From assembly GCA_031292615.1 (NCBI GenBank), contig JARLGT010000015.1, positions 1 through 35,408 of the forward strand: a stretch of DNA of 35,408 bases, given 5' to 3'. Below the pieces are notes generated by a model. It was given only the letters and a program-made list of their open reading frames with translations, searched no databases and was not told the origin of the DNA. The translations under genes were made by a program, and so were the position numbers. This DNA is from Coriobacteriia bacterium. GTDB lineage: Bacteria > Actinomycetota > Coriobacteriia > Anaerosomatales > JAAXUF01. Within the stretch, counting starts at the first letter, position 1. Each line of letters opens with the position of its first letter. Shown here piece after piece: positions 15,458 to 22,749 of this stretch.

Positions 15458-15812
15458 ACTCGGCGGATGCACGGCCGATGCTGTGCAGCACCAGCGCGAT
15501 CAGCGCGAGACGGCGACCGCGATCCTGGCAGGCCTCGACAAACAGCGTGACCTGCTCGCGCAGCTCCGCGGTGGGCTGGTAGCGCACTACTCCGTCTCGG
15601 CAGTCCAGAATCTCGCCCTCGCAGAGCGAATCGATCTCCGGCCCGACCTCCTCGGCTCGCCGGCCCAGTCGATCGGCGAGGGCTGAGGCGTCTAGCGCGG
15701 TGTCCGGGTTCCTGTGGAAGAACACCAAGATGTCCCACGCCAACAAGGATCTGACATGGCTCTCGACAAACTGTGTGACCGAGGGTCCGAGAACCCCTTC
15801 AAGGTCGTACAC
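15456..15812 (-). CDS. Small putative winged-helix protein
   Basis: A protein of about 118 residues from GTG 15812; an upstream in-frame GTG at 15863 would add 17 residues, and a GGAGGG site 12 bases before 15812 slightly favours the shorter form. The central part (LLAWDILVFFHRNPDTALDASALADRLGRRAEEVGPEIDSLCEGEILDCRDGVVRYQP) follows the helix-helix-recognition-helix-wing pattern of winged-helix proteins. The unusually hydrophobic first helix and a C-terminal helix could form a dimer interface. A role as transcriptional regulator or adaptor is inference. It is single, converging on the HD-GYP gene. Confidence 0.65.
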   Translation of the reverse strand: MYDLEGVLGPSVTQFVESHVRSLLAWDILVFFHRNPDTALDASALADRLGRRAEEVGPEIDSLCEGEILDCRDGVVRYQPTAELREQVTLFVEACQDRGRRLALIALVLHSIGRASAE

Positions 15813-15910
15813 GGTGCCCGGTGCCCTCCAATTCGAGTCCGTTGTGCATCGCCCACACCGCACTCTATCTGTACGAACGGTGCTGGGGCGTCGTTTCGAC
15901 CCGCAATTAG

Positions 15911-15916
15911 ATTGTA
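15911..15916 (-). promoter_or_regulatory. Candidate -10 element of the small winged-helix gene
   Basis: TACAAT on the minus strand (15916-15911) matches the consensus at five of six bases and lies about 95 bases upstream of the GTG, in an AT-richer 200-base gap (15813-16012). The -35 position is weak. The remainder of the gap contains a 6-bp inverted repeat (15980-15985 with 16000-16005) just beyond the flavoprotein gene, which is at best a weak terminator. Confidence 0.35.
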
Positions 15917-16012
15917 GCGATTAGCTGCCTGTTTGCCATTCAAACGACACAATCAGCCTCGCATTATCCAACCTGAACATAAGCATAACAGCCAAGCCGT
16001 GCTTAGCATACG

Positions 16013-16714
16013 CTACGTAGGAGATGCAAATCGCTCGATACGCCTGCGCGTCTCATCCACTCCGAGCTGATCGAGAACGTTCTCGATCGCCGAAACCATC
16101 ACCGGCGGCCCCGTGACGAAGATCTGCCTCCCATCACTCGGGTCGAGATGACGACGCACGACGTCGGCGGTGATGAAGCCGGACTCGCCCGGCCACTCGG
16201 GCGTCGGACGCTCGTAGACCACTACGACCCGCACCCCTATGTCCGCCATCGCCCGGAACTCGTCGAGGAACGGCACGCAACTCTCGTCACGGTTTCCGTA
16301 GAGCAGCAGCGCGTCTTCGAAGCGCCGTTGATGCGCCGCCGCGTCGCGAAGGAGGCTGCGTATGGGGGTGATGCCTACGCCGCCCGCCAAGAACGCCACG
16401 CGCACCGCGTCGGGAGCCACGGCGAGTCGCCCGCCCGGACCGTTGATGTGCACGACGACTCCCGGCTCGAGCGCCGCAAGTGCCTGCTTGTACGCCGAGG
16501 GCGAGAGCCGCGTCGTGAGCTCGAGGTAGTCGTCGTCGGGTGCCGAGGAGTGCGAGAACGTGTGAGTGCCGGGGCCCTCGGCGGTTGGGATGCTGAGCGT
16601 GAACCACTGGCCGGCCTTGAACGCATAGCCGCTTGGCCGCTCGAATCGAAACGTCACGATGTCAGAACCGCACTGGTCTCGCTTGAGGTACGCGACCTCG
16701 TATCCGCCTGACAT
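16013..16714 (-). CDS. Ferredoxin-NADP reductase-like flavoprotein
   Basis: A compact two-domain oxidoreductase of 233 residues without an iron-sulfur cluster. The FAD-binding barrel (about 1-100) includes AGQWFTLSIP and, at the usual RxYS flavin site, HTFSHSSAP, so the usual Arg is replaced by His and Tyr by Phe. The NAD(P)-binding half has GGVGITPIRSLL (about 116-127), LLYGNRDESCVPFLDEF and IFVTGPPVMV. It most likely passes electrons from NAD(P)H to a partner. ATG 16714 is chosen because of a GGAGAGG site 6 bases upstream. Longer forms to 16801 or 16867 would overlap the start of the divergent thioredoxin-like gene. That divergence and the redox neighbours suggest a shared pathway. Confidence 0.82.
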   Translation of the reverse strand: MSGGYEVAYLKRDQCGSDIVTFRFERPSGYAFKAGQWFTLSIPTAEGPGTHTFSHSSAPDDDYLELTTRLSPSAYKQALAALEPGVVVHINGPGGRLAVAPDAVRVAFLAGGVGITPIRSLLRDAAAHQRRFEDALLLYGNRDESCVPFLDEFRAMADIGVRVVVVYERPTPEWPGESGFITADVVRRHLDPSDGRQIFVTGPPVMVSAIENVLDQLGVDETRRRIERFASPT

Positions 16715-16799
16715 TCGGAGCCTCTCCGGTGAGTAAGTCGTTGACAGGGAAGATACCCCGTCAGCGGTCCTGTCGGAGGGCGGCGAGGATGGAGTTTGC

Positions 16800-18221
16800 A
16801 TGTGTGCATCTTGGCTAGGATCTTTGTCGGCCCCGGAGTTCAAAGAGGGACTCGATTGGATCAACACCGGCGGACGTGACGTGCGTCTGTCCGACCTACG
16901 CGGGCGCGTGGTGCTTCTCGACTTCTGGACCTACGGCTGTATCAACTGCCGGCACGTTCAGCCCCGCCTTCGCGAGCTGGAACGCCGCTTCCCCGACACG
17001 CTCACCGTAGTTGGCGTTCACGCCGGCAAGTTCACACACGAGCGCATCACCGAGAACCTCGCGCTGGCTTGCGACCGCCAGAACGTGGTCCACGCGGTAG
17101 TCAACGACCGACAGTACCGCATCTGGCGCTCGTTCGACGTCTCGGCGTGGCCCACCGTCGCGCTGATAGCCGCCGATGGCGAGCTGCTCGGCTTGCAGCC
17201 CGGCGAGTTCCCTCTCGAGCCGATGGCCGACGCGATCAACAGCGCGATCGCTGACGCGGAGAAGCACGGCAAGCTCGTCCGCGGCCCAGACCGGGTCACT
17301 ATGCGACAGCCTCGTGCCGAGGGCACGCTGCGTTTTCCCGGTCGCGTTCTGGTCGCCGGCGACCGGATGGTGATCGCCGATACCGGCCACGGCCGCGTGC
17401 TGGACTGCGCGCTCTCGCGCGACGCGGCAGGCACGCCCGTGGCGCACGTGACCGCCGAGCACACAGGATTCGACGAGCCGCAAGGACTTGCCGTGCTCGG
17501 CGGGCGGCTCTACGTTGCCGACCGTGCCGCGCAAGCGGTGTGGCGTCTCGGGCCGGACGACCAGCGGGAGCGGGTGCTGGGTACCGGCGAGCTCGGTGAG
17601 GGGTTCTCGGCGGGCGGCTTCGGGCCGAAGGTCGACGTTCGCTCGCCGTGGGGCCTGGCAGCGCTGGAAGACTGGCTCGTGGTGGGCATGGCCGGCTCGC
17701 ACCAGCTCTGGCGGCTCGACCACGACACCCTTGCCGCTCGACCTTGGGCCGGCACGGGAGGTGAGGAGCTTACCGACGGCACGCTCGGCCGGGCTTTGAT
17801 CGCGCAGCCAACCGGAGTCTCGGCGCTAGGCACGCGCGTCGCGTTCGCGGACTGCGAGTCCTCGGCGATCCGCGTCGCCGACGAGGCCGTAGGGGTGCGC
17901 ACCATCGTGGGCAAGGGGCTCTTCACCTTCGGCGACAAGGACGGCGTCGCCGGCGACGTGCAGCTTCAACATGCCGAGGACCTGGCGGCGCACGACGGTG
18001 TGCTTGCGGTCGCCGACACGTACAACGACCGGCTCAAGCGCATCAATCCCGTCACGCGTGAGTCTCGGCCATGGGACGGCGAGGCTGGCCAGGCTGGAGC
18101 GCTCAGAGAGCCTGCGGGTATCTCCTCCGATGGCACGATGCTCGCGGTGGCAGATACTGGTAACCACCGCGTCGTTCTAGTGGAACCTGATGGCTCTCTG
18201 ACGGAGGTGCGGCTCGCATGA
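16800..18221 (+). CDS. Thioredoxin-like domain fused to NHL beta-propeller (NHLRC2-like)
   Basis: A 473-residue protein. The thioredoxin-like domain (about 10-150) has the redox pair in WTYGCINC (Cys47, Cys50) and the cis-proline region SAWPTVALI. It is followed by an NHL-type propeller (about 170-473) with repeating phrases such as LVAGDRMVIADTGHGRVLD, EPQGLAVLGGRLYVADRAAQAVWRL and GMLAVADTGNHRVVL-like blades. This is the architecture of NHLRC2 proteins, proposed to act in thiol redox or protein interaction. No signal peptide is visible, so a cytoplasmic location is likely. GGAG lies 6 bases before ATG 16800. It overlaps the molybdenum-protein gene by 4 bases. Confidence 0.88.
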   Translation: MCASWLGSLSAPEFKEGLDWINTGGRDVRLSDLRGRVVLLDFWTYGCINCRHVQPRLRELERRFPDTLTVVGVHAGKFTHERITENLALACDRQNVVHAVVNDRQYRIWRSFDVSAWPTVALIAADGELLGLQPGEFPLEPMADAINSAIADAEKHGKLVRGPDRVTMRQPRAEGTLRFPGRVLVAGDRMVIADTGHGRVLDCALSRDAAGTPVAHVTAEHTGFDEPQGLAVLGGRLYVADRAAQAVWRLGPDDQRERVLGTGELGEGFSAGGFGPKVDVRSPWGLAALEDWLVVGMAGSHQLWRLDHDTLAARPWAGTGGEELTDGTLGRALIAQPTGVSALGTRVAFADCESSAIRVADEAVGVRTIVGKGLFTFGDKDGVAGDVQLQHAEDLAAHDGVLAVADTYNDRLKRINPVTRESRPWDGEAGQAGALREPAGISSDGTMLAVADTGNHRVVLVEPDGSLTEVRLA

Positions 18222-18928
18222 GGACTCGTCTCGCAACGGCACTCATCATCGCGCTCGTGCTCGGCGCGCTCGGGACTGCGGGGTGTTCGGTGGTGACGCG
18301 GCTCATTCCCTCAAGCGCCACGCCCATACCTCCCGCAGCATCACAGCTCACGACCGCGACCAACTTGGGCGCGGTCGAGATCAATAGCTACCGGGGCAAG
18401 AAGCTCGACGCGGTGGGAAGCGAGCCCGAGAACTCGATCAAGGGCCCGCAGCACATAGACGTCAAGACGTATCGGCTGGGCGTAAGCGGCCTGGTCAAGA
18501 CGCCGCTGTCGCTCACATATGGCCAGGTCACCGCGATGCCCGCGTTCCAGAAGGTCACCACGCTGAACTGCGTCGAGGGCTGGTCGGTCACGTATCTGTG
18601 GACCGGCGCCAAGATCAAGGACATCCTCGAACAGGCTGGCTACGACCACAACGCCAAGGTGGTCATCTTCAAGTGCTACGACGGCTACACGACATCGCTT
18701 CCGCTCGACTTCATCGTGAACCGCAACATCCTGCTCGCGTACAAGATGAACGGCGTGGTCATGCCGCCGGAACGCGGATTCCCCTTCCAGGTGGTCGCCG
18801 AGGATCAGCTCGGCTACAAGTGGGCGAAGTGGGTCACCGATATCCAGGTGTCGAACGACACGAACTATCGCGGCTACTGGGAGCAGCGCGGCTACGAGAA
18901 CAGCGCTACCGTCCCGGGGACGCAGTAG
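18218..18928 (+). CDS. Molybdopterin-dependent oxidoreductase, lipoprotein form (sulfite oxidase fold)
   Basis: A 236-residue member of the Oxidored_molyb (PF00174) family. The molybdenum-ligand cysteine is Cys118 in TTLNCVEGW, followed by cofactor-contact regions YDGYTTSLPLDF and the PPERGFPFQVV segment. The N-terminus is a lipoprotein signal with lipobox GTAGC (Cys23), placing the protein on the outer face of the membrane. The signal lacks a twin-arginine pair (it begins MRTRLA), although molybdopterin proteins are usually exported folded by Tat. Its start codon overlaps the stop of the thioredoxin-NHL gene (ATGA). The substrate is unknown; relatives reduce sulfoxides or oxidise sulfite. 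Confidence 0.88.
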   Translation: MRTRLATALIIALVLGALGTAGCSVVTRLIPSSATPIPPAASQLTTATNLGAVEINSYRGKKLDAVGSEPENSIKGPQHIDVKTYRLGVSGLVKTPLSLTYGQVTAMPAFQKVTTLNCVEGWSVTYLWTGAKIKDILEQAGYDHNAKVVIFKCYDGYTTSLPLDFIVNRNILLAYKMNGVVMPPERGFPFQVVAEDQLGYKWAKWVTDIQVSNDTNYRGYWEQRGYENSATVPGTQ

Positions 18929-19001
18929 CATCGTCGGAGCCGCCGCGCGTTGTGTGCGTGATAGCAGGCCGGGGCAGCCAGCGACGACCCGTATCCGTGC
19001 G

Positions 19002-20426
19002 CTAGTGGAGCAGCGATTCGATCTGGCTCTTGATGGCATCGCCCACTGCGATGTTGCTGCCGTAGATGTCGCACAGTTGGATGTCGGCGGTGTGCGCTGA
19101 GAGCGCGTTGGCAACTTCGGGGGCCAGCGCGGACGACGGAGTCAGCAGGATGACACCGCCGTGCTTGCCGGCGATGGCTCCACCACACAGTGCATCTGGG
19201 AAGATGTCTCCTCGGGCGATGCCCACGTACTTCCACGAGAGCGCCCCGGTCAACACTTCGTGCGCCGCGACTTCGACGGCAGTGTCGTAGGGATCGCCGC
19301 CCGCCCAAGAGTCGACTGCCCCAATGCGATTCCTGATGCCATTCATCGTGCGCTGCGACATGGCGCCGCCCACCACGACGGCGCTCTTGTAGTGGGCCGC
19401 CGAGAGGCGTGCCGCAGTTGTCGGCCACAACTTGTTGGTCGGACTCAGCAAGATCGGCGAGCGCTGCGAGTACGCCAGCGGCGAGATGATCAGTGCGTCG
19501 GGGAAGGCGTCGCCGCGCACGATGAAGACGCGGCCGGTGGTTCCCGTGATGGCCTGTATGCGCTTCGAGACCGCAATCGCCGTCTCGAAGCGCGTCTTGC
19601 CAGCTAGCCGCTCCGTGCTGATCCCCATCGCACGCAGCTGCTTCTCAGTGTACATGTCGACTGAGGGCGTGCCTCCGCAGATGATCGCATGCCTCGTGCC
19701 CAAGCGCCGCAGTTCTGCCTTGGTCTCGGCGGGGACACTCGTGCGATGCAGGAGCAGCACCGGGGCGTCCAGCGCGCCCGCAAGCCCGGAGGCCGTGAGC
19801 GCGTCGGGGAACTTCTCGCCGGTCGCAAGCACCACGGTGGGCGCCGAGACGAACTCCGACGCCGAGATGGCGGCAGCGGTTCCGTAGCGGTTCGCGCCCG
19901 CAAGCCGGCGCACCACCGCGCCCAGTTGCCGAGGACCGATCACCACTCGAACCGCCACCGAACCCGACGTCACCGGGGCACCCACGTAGGTGGCCTGCGA
20001 GGCGCCGGCCGTGCCAGGGGAAGTGCCCGCGTCTGTGGCGTGCGCGTCGGTTCGGGTTACGACCTGCGTGACCGGCCCGGCCAAGCCATCGGGGGCTACG
20101 AGCACCGCCGAGAGCAGCTGCTTGCCTTCAGGCACCACCACGTAGCCAAAGCTGCGCTGCCAAGGGCCGGGACCGGCACCGAATCGGTACCAGACCACGC
20201 CCTCGCCTTGCGGAACCAGTTGGGCGATCAGCGGAGGCTTGGTCCACGAGTCAGGATTGCCTGCGGCGTCGCGCGGGAGTTCGATGCTTACGCTGGGAAG
20301 CGTGCCCGCCGGTTGGGTGGTGCCGGGCGCAGCCGAAGCCGTCAGGGGCAGAGCGAGGGCGCAGCAAAGCAACGACGAAGCGAGCAGCCGTCGATGCGAC
20401 GCGCCATGTGGTCCCCGGTCTCGCAC
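19002..20426 (-). CDS. Secreted protein with three cell wall-binding repeats 2
   Basis: A 474-residue exported protein. A Sec signal peptide covers about residues 1-32 (LLASSLLCCALALPLTASA). An N-terminal Gly/Pro/Val-rich beta region (35-165) is followed by three CW_binding_2 (PF04122) repeats at about 174-268, 273-366 and 373-465. Each starts with a version of RLAGANRYGTAAAIS and contains a FPDAL motif. Such triple repeats form a trimer-like module that attaches proteins to the cell wall through anionic polymers. The N-terminal region may be the functional part, but I do not recognise it. The GTG at 20426 has only a weak ribosome site (AGAGAG), partly inside a stem. It is a single-gene unit. 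Confidence 0.88.
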   Translation of the reverse strand: MRDRGPHGASHRRLLASSLLCCALALPLTASAAPGTTQPAGTLPSVSIELPRDAAGNPDSWTKPPLIAQLVPQGEGVVWYRFGAGPGPWQRSFGYVVVPEGKQLLSAVLVAPDGLAGPVTQVVTRTDAHATDAGTSPGTAGASQATYVGAPVTSGSVAVRVVIGPRQLGAVVRRLAGANRYGTAAAISASEFVSAPTVVLATGEKFPDALTASGLAGALDAPVLLLHRTSVPAETKAELRRLGTRHAIICGGTPSVDMYTEKQLRAMGISTERLAGKTRFETAIAVSKRIQAITGTTGRVFIVRGDAFPDALIISPLAYSQRSPILLSPTNKLWPTTAARLSAAHYKSAVVVGGAMSQRTMNGIRNRIGAVDSWAGGDPYDTAVEVAAHEVLTGALSWKYVGIARGDIFPDALCGGAIAGKHGGVILLTPSSALAPEVANALSAHTADIQLCDIYGSNIAVGDAIKSQIESLLH

Positions 20427-20437
20427 GATGTTGTGAT

Positions 20438-20515
20438 CCGACTCTCTGTGTCGTGGCAGCGATAGAGCGAGCGTGCCCTCGTCAGAGACGAGAGAGCCTG
20501 CTCACAGAGATTCGG
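20438..20515 (-). promoter_or_regulatory. Structured leader of the cell wall-binding protein gene
   Basis: Two arms, 20438-20450 and 20503-20515, pair over 12 of 13 positions and enclose a further perfect hairpin with a 3-base loop (6 bp, around 20478-20492) plus a weaker one. In the transcript the 3' arm ends 11 bases before the GTG and contains the only AGAGAG ribosome-site candidate, so folding could hide it. No known riboswitch consensus is recognised. Confidence 0.4.
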
Positions 20516-20525
20516 CAGGTGAGGG

Positions 20526-20580
20526 CCTCGGCTTGACCCCCGTCAACGAAGCCACGTGGACGGGCGGTTGATTGCCGAGG
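20526..20580 (-). terminator. Long hairpin after the hemolysin III gene
   Basis: An outer 7-bp stem (20526-20532 with 20574-20580) continues after a small internal loop into a second paired block of about 9 bp. It begins 14 bases after the stop of the hemolysin III gene at 20594 and probably ends that operon; no T-run is present. Confidence 0.5.
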
Positions 20581-20593
20581 ACGGGCGGCGGAC

Positions 20594-21310
20594 TCAGGAC
20601 GGGATGATCACGAAGACGAGCACCGCGATGAAGTGCAGGATGCTCCCTGCGAGCACGAAGAGGTGCCAGATCGCGTGCATGTAGCGAACCTTCTTCAGCA
20701 CGTAGAAGATCGTTCCAACGGTGTAGCACAGGCCACCGGCCACGAGCAGCCAAAGCCCCGCCGGCGCGATGTTGGCGATGAGCGGCTGGATCGTGACCAC
20801 AACGAGCCAGCCCATGACGAGGTACACAACCGCCGAGACCCACCGTGGCCGATACGTCCAAAACGCCTCGGTCGAGATTCCGGCGATGGTCAGAGCCCAG
20901 ACAATCCCGAACAGCCACAGCCCGACGTGGTTGATGGGGCCCAGAGCGGCGTCTCGCAACGTGATGAGACAGAACGGCGTGTAGGTGCCCGCGATGAGCA
21001 CGTAGATGCCGGCGTGATCGAGGATCTTGAACACGTGCTTCACGCGGGGTTGCGGGAAGCTGTGATAGAGAGTCGAAGCTGTGTACTCGAGCACGAGCGA
21101 GATGCCGTAGACGATGCCGGCGCCCAGTGCCCAGCCGTTGCCCGCTTGCGCGGCGAACACGATGAGCATCGTCAGCGCCGAGATCGAGAGTGTCACGCCC
21201 AAGCCGTGGATGATGCTGTTCGCGATCTCCTCGCCGAGCGTGTACGCCCGGGCGCGATCCAGCGGCGCCTCGGTGCTTTCGTCCGAGGCTGTTGTCGTGG
21301 AGTCGCTCAT
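20594..21310 (-). CDS. Hemolysin III / PAQR-family membrane protein (YqfA type)
   Basis: A 238-residue integral membrane protein with about seven transmembrane helices from residue 30 onward. The PAQR landmarks are present: EIANSIIHGLG near the start, SLYHS-type STLYHSF, DHAGIYVLIAGTYTPF, and the C-terminal HAIWHLFVLAGSILHF. The conserved Ser, Asp and three His positions form the metal site of PAQR proteins, which may have hydrolase (ceramidase-like) activity. The hemolysin name is historical. Its ATG overlaps the tautomerase stop by 4 bases, so the two are translated as a pair. Confidence 0.9.
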   Translation of the reverse strand: MSDSTTTASDESTEAPLDRARAYTLGEEIANSIIHGLGVTLSISALTMLIVFAAQAGNGWALGAGIVYGISLVLEYTASTLYHSFPQPRVKHVFKILDHAGIYVLIAGTYTPFCLITLRDAALGPINHVGLWLFGIVWALTIAGISTEAFWTYRPRWVSAVVYLVMGWLVVVTIQPLIANIAPAGLWLLVAGGLCYTVGTIFYVLKKVRYMHAIWHLFVLAGSILHFIAVLVFVIIPS

Positions 21311-21816
21311 TCGTGCTCGGCTAGATCGGCGTCGCCCTCGGACGCTGCCGCAGCGTCGGCGGCCGGTGCGGTCTGCATCGCGCTCTCTGTCGGCACGGCC
21401 GCGATCGGCGCGAGGAGCTCGACCTCGTCGTCCTCGTCATCCCCGGCGGGCGCGACGGTGCACTGCATCACGCCACCGATTGCGAAGCACTCGGCCGACG
21501 GGTCGTTCACGAGAACCGTGATGTCGTGCTGGTGGATCCCTGGCGCCTCGCCGAGGTGAGCGACGATCGCGCCATACATCGCCTGCTTCAGCACCGCGCT
21601 GCGACCGGGCAGCATCGAGATCTCGATCACCGTGAGGTGATCGGTCGGCGAGTCGGGAGAGTCGATGTTCTCGGCGGGCGTCTCGACGATGCGCTGCTGG
21701 ACCCTCTCGTGCGAAACGCCGAGCGATTCGACGATCGCCGAGCGCACGGCGTGCAGGATTTCGCGCTTGTAAGCCGTAGACTTACCTGCCTGGATATCTA
21801 TGCGGACGATTGGCAC
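21307..21816 (-). CDS. Tautomerase-superfamily protein with an acidic C-terminal tail
   Basis: A 169-residue protein beginning MPIVRIDI, so Pro2 becomes the N-terminal catalytic proline after Met removal, as in 4-oxalocrotonate tautomerase relatives. Residues 1-70 form a first beta-alpha-beta unit and about 62-120 a second, so it may be a fused two-unit form. A 45-residue tail of Asp, Glu and Ala follows that is not part of the family core and is probably disordered. The ribosome site is weak (AAAGGGG, about 11 bases away). The coupled downstream hemolysin III gene suggests joint expression, but no common function is known. Confidence 0.82.
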   Translation of the reverse strand: MPIVRIDIQAGKSTAYKREILHAVRSAIVESLGVSHERVQQRIVETPAENIDSPDSPTDHLTVIEISMLPGRSAVLKQAMYGAIVAHLGEAPGIHQHDITVLVNDPSAECFAIGGVMQCTVAPAGDDEDDEVELLAPIAAVPTESAMQTAPAADAAAASEGDADLAEHE

Positions 21817-21881
21817 GAGCAGCCCCTTTGGTCGGCAACTTTTTTACTATACCCGCTGGTACAACTGAACGGAGCGCACTC

Positions 21882-22157
21882 ATGGCAACTGCGCGTACCC
21901 GAGTGATCATCGAAGGAATCGTGCAGGGTGTGTTCTTCCGCGAGTCGACCAGACGCTGCGCCGAGGAGTTCGGCGTGTCCGGCTGGGTACGCAACCTCCC
22001 CGACCGCCGCGTTGAGGCTGTCTTCGAGGGCGAGCCCGAAGCCGTCGAGGGTATCGTCGCCTGGACCCACATCGGCCCGGTGCACGCGAGCGTTGAGAAG
22101 ATCGAGCGCTTCGTCGAGCCTGCCGAGGGCATCGTCGGCTTCGCCGTTCTCGACTAG
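21882..22157 (+). CDS. acyP: Acylphosphatase
   Basis: A 91-residue small enzyme that hydrolyses acyl phosphates. The family motif is present as GIVQGVFFR with the phosphate-binding Arg20, and catalytic Asn38 lies in SGWVRNLPD. The usual GVGFR is GVFFR here, a tolerated variation. The length is exactly that of the family. ATG 21882 follows a GGAG site by 7 bases; a frame extension upstream crosses an AT-rich promoter-like stretch (TTTTTACTAT at 21841-21850) and is not coding. The gene stands between the divergent tautomerase operon and the converging acetyltransferase gene, 8 bases away. Confidence 0.93.
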   Translation: MATARTRVIIEGIVQGVFFRESTRRCAEEFGVSGWVRNLPDRRVEAVFEGEPEAVEGIVAWTHIGPVHASVEKIERFVEPAEGIVGFAVLD

Positions 22158-22165
22158 TTGCCCCG

Positions 22166-22687
22166 CTACGCGCACCAGTCGCCCAGATCGAGCCGCAGGT
22201 AGCGGATCTCAACGTCGGCGTGCGTGTGATCCTCGAAGCGGCCGGTCGATTGAAAGCCGATGCGATCGTACATCGCGTTGGCCGTCGGCGTCTTGGCTGG
22301 AATCGTCGACACCAGCGCCTCTACGTAGCCAAGGTTGCATGCGGTGTCGAGCGCGCTGGCGAACAGCGCGTGCCCCAGCCCCGTGCCGCGACATGCTTCG
22401 CGCACGAAGAGCCGCTTGATCTCTGCAGCTGCATCGGAGTGACGCTTCACACCCACGCAGCCGCAGATCGCGCCGCTCGCGTCGGCCGCAATCAGCAGCG
22501 CGCCACCAGGCGGCGCGAACCCTCCCGGCAACTCTTCGAGCTCCTCGGCGACCGTGGTGTGCTTGACGAAGCCGGACAGCCACTCGGAGTACTCGGCGAA
22601 GAGACGGGCGACCTCGGCGAGCGCCTCAGCGTCGTCGGCGGTGACCGGCGTGACGCGATGCGGCGTGGGTTCTGGAATGGTTGTCAT
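22166..22687 (-). CDS. GNAT-family N-acetyltransferase
   Basis: A 173-residue acetyltransferase. The acetyl-CoA pyrophosphate loop is RGTGLGHALF (motif A), preceded by strand EIKRLFV, and followed by the typical NAMYDRIGFQSTGRF motif B near the C-terminus. The acceptor is not predictable. ATG 22687 is used; a TTG one codon earlier is also possible. It lies 62 bases after the EamA gene and may share its transcript. Confidence 0.88.
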   Translation of the reverse strand: MTTIPEPTPHRVTPVTADDAEALAEVARLFAEYSEWLSGFVKHTTVAEELEELPGGFAPPGGALLIAADASGAICGCVGVKRHSDAAAEIKRLFVREACRGTGLGHALFASALDTACNLGYVEALVSTIPAKTPTANAMYDRIGFQSTGRFEDHTHADVEIRYLRLDLGDWCA

Positions 22688-22749
22688 CAAGCGCTTTCAC
22701 CGTCCCTGCGCAAGCGGAGTCCGAGTTGCGGCGGGAGCGAAGCAGAAGG

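Noticed and set aside
16715-16867. N-terminal extension of the flavoprotein to 16801 or 16867
   Set aside because: It would overlap the start of the divergent thioredoxin-NHL gene, and the added residues look disordered. The ATG at 16714 has a good ribosome site.
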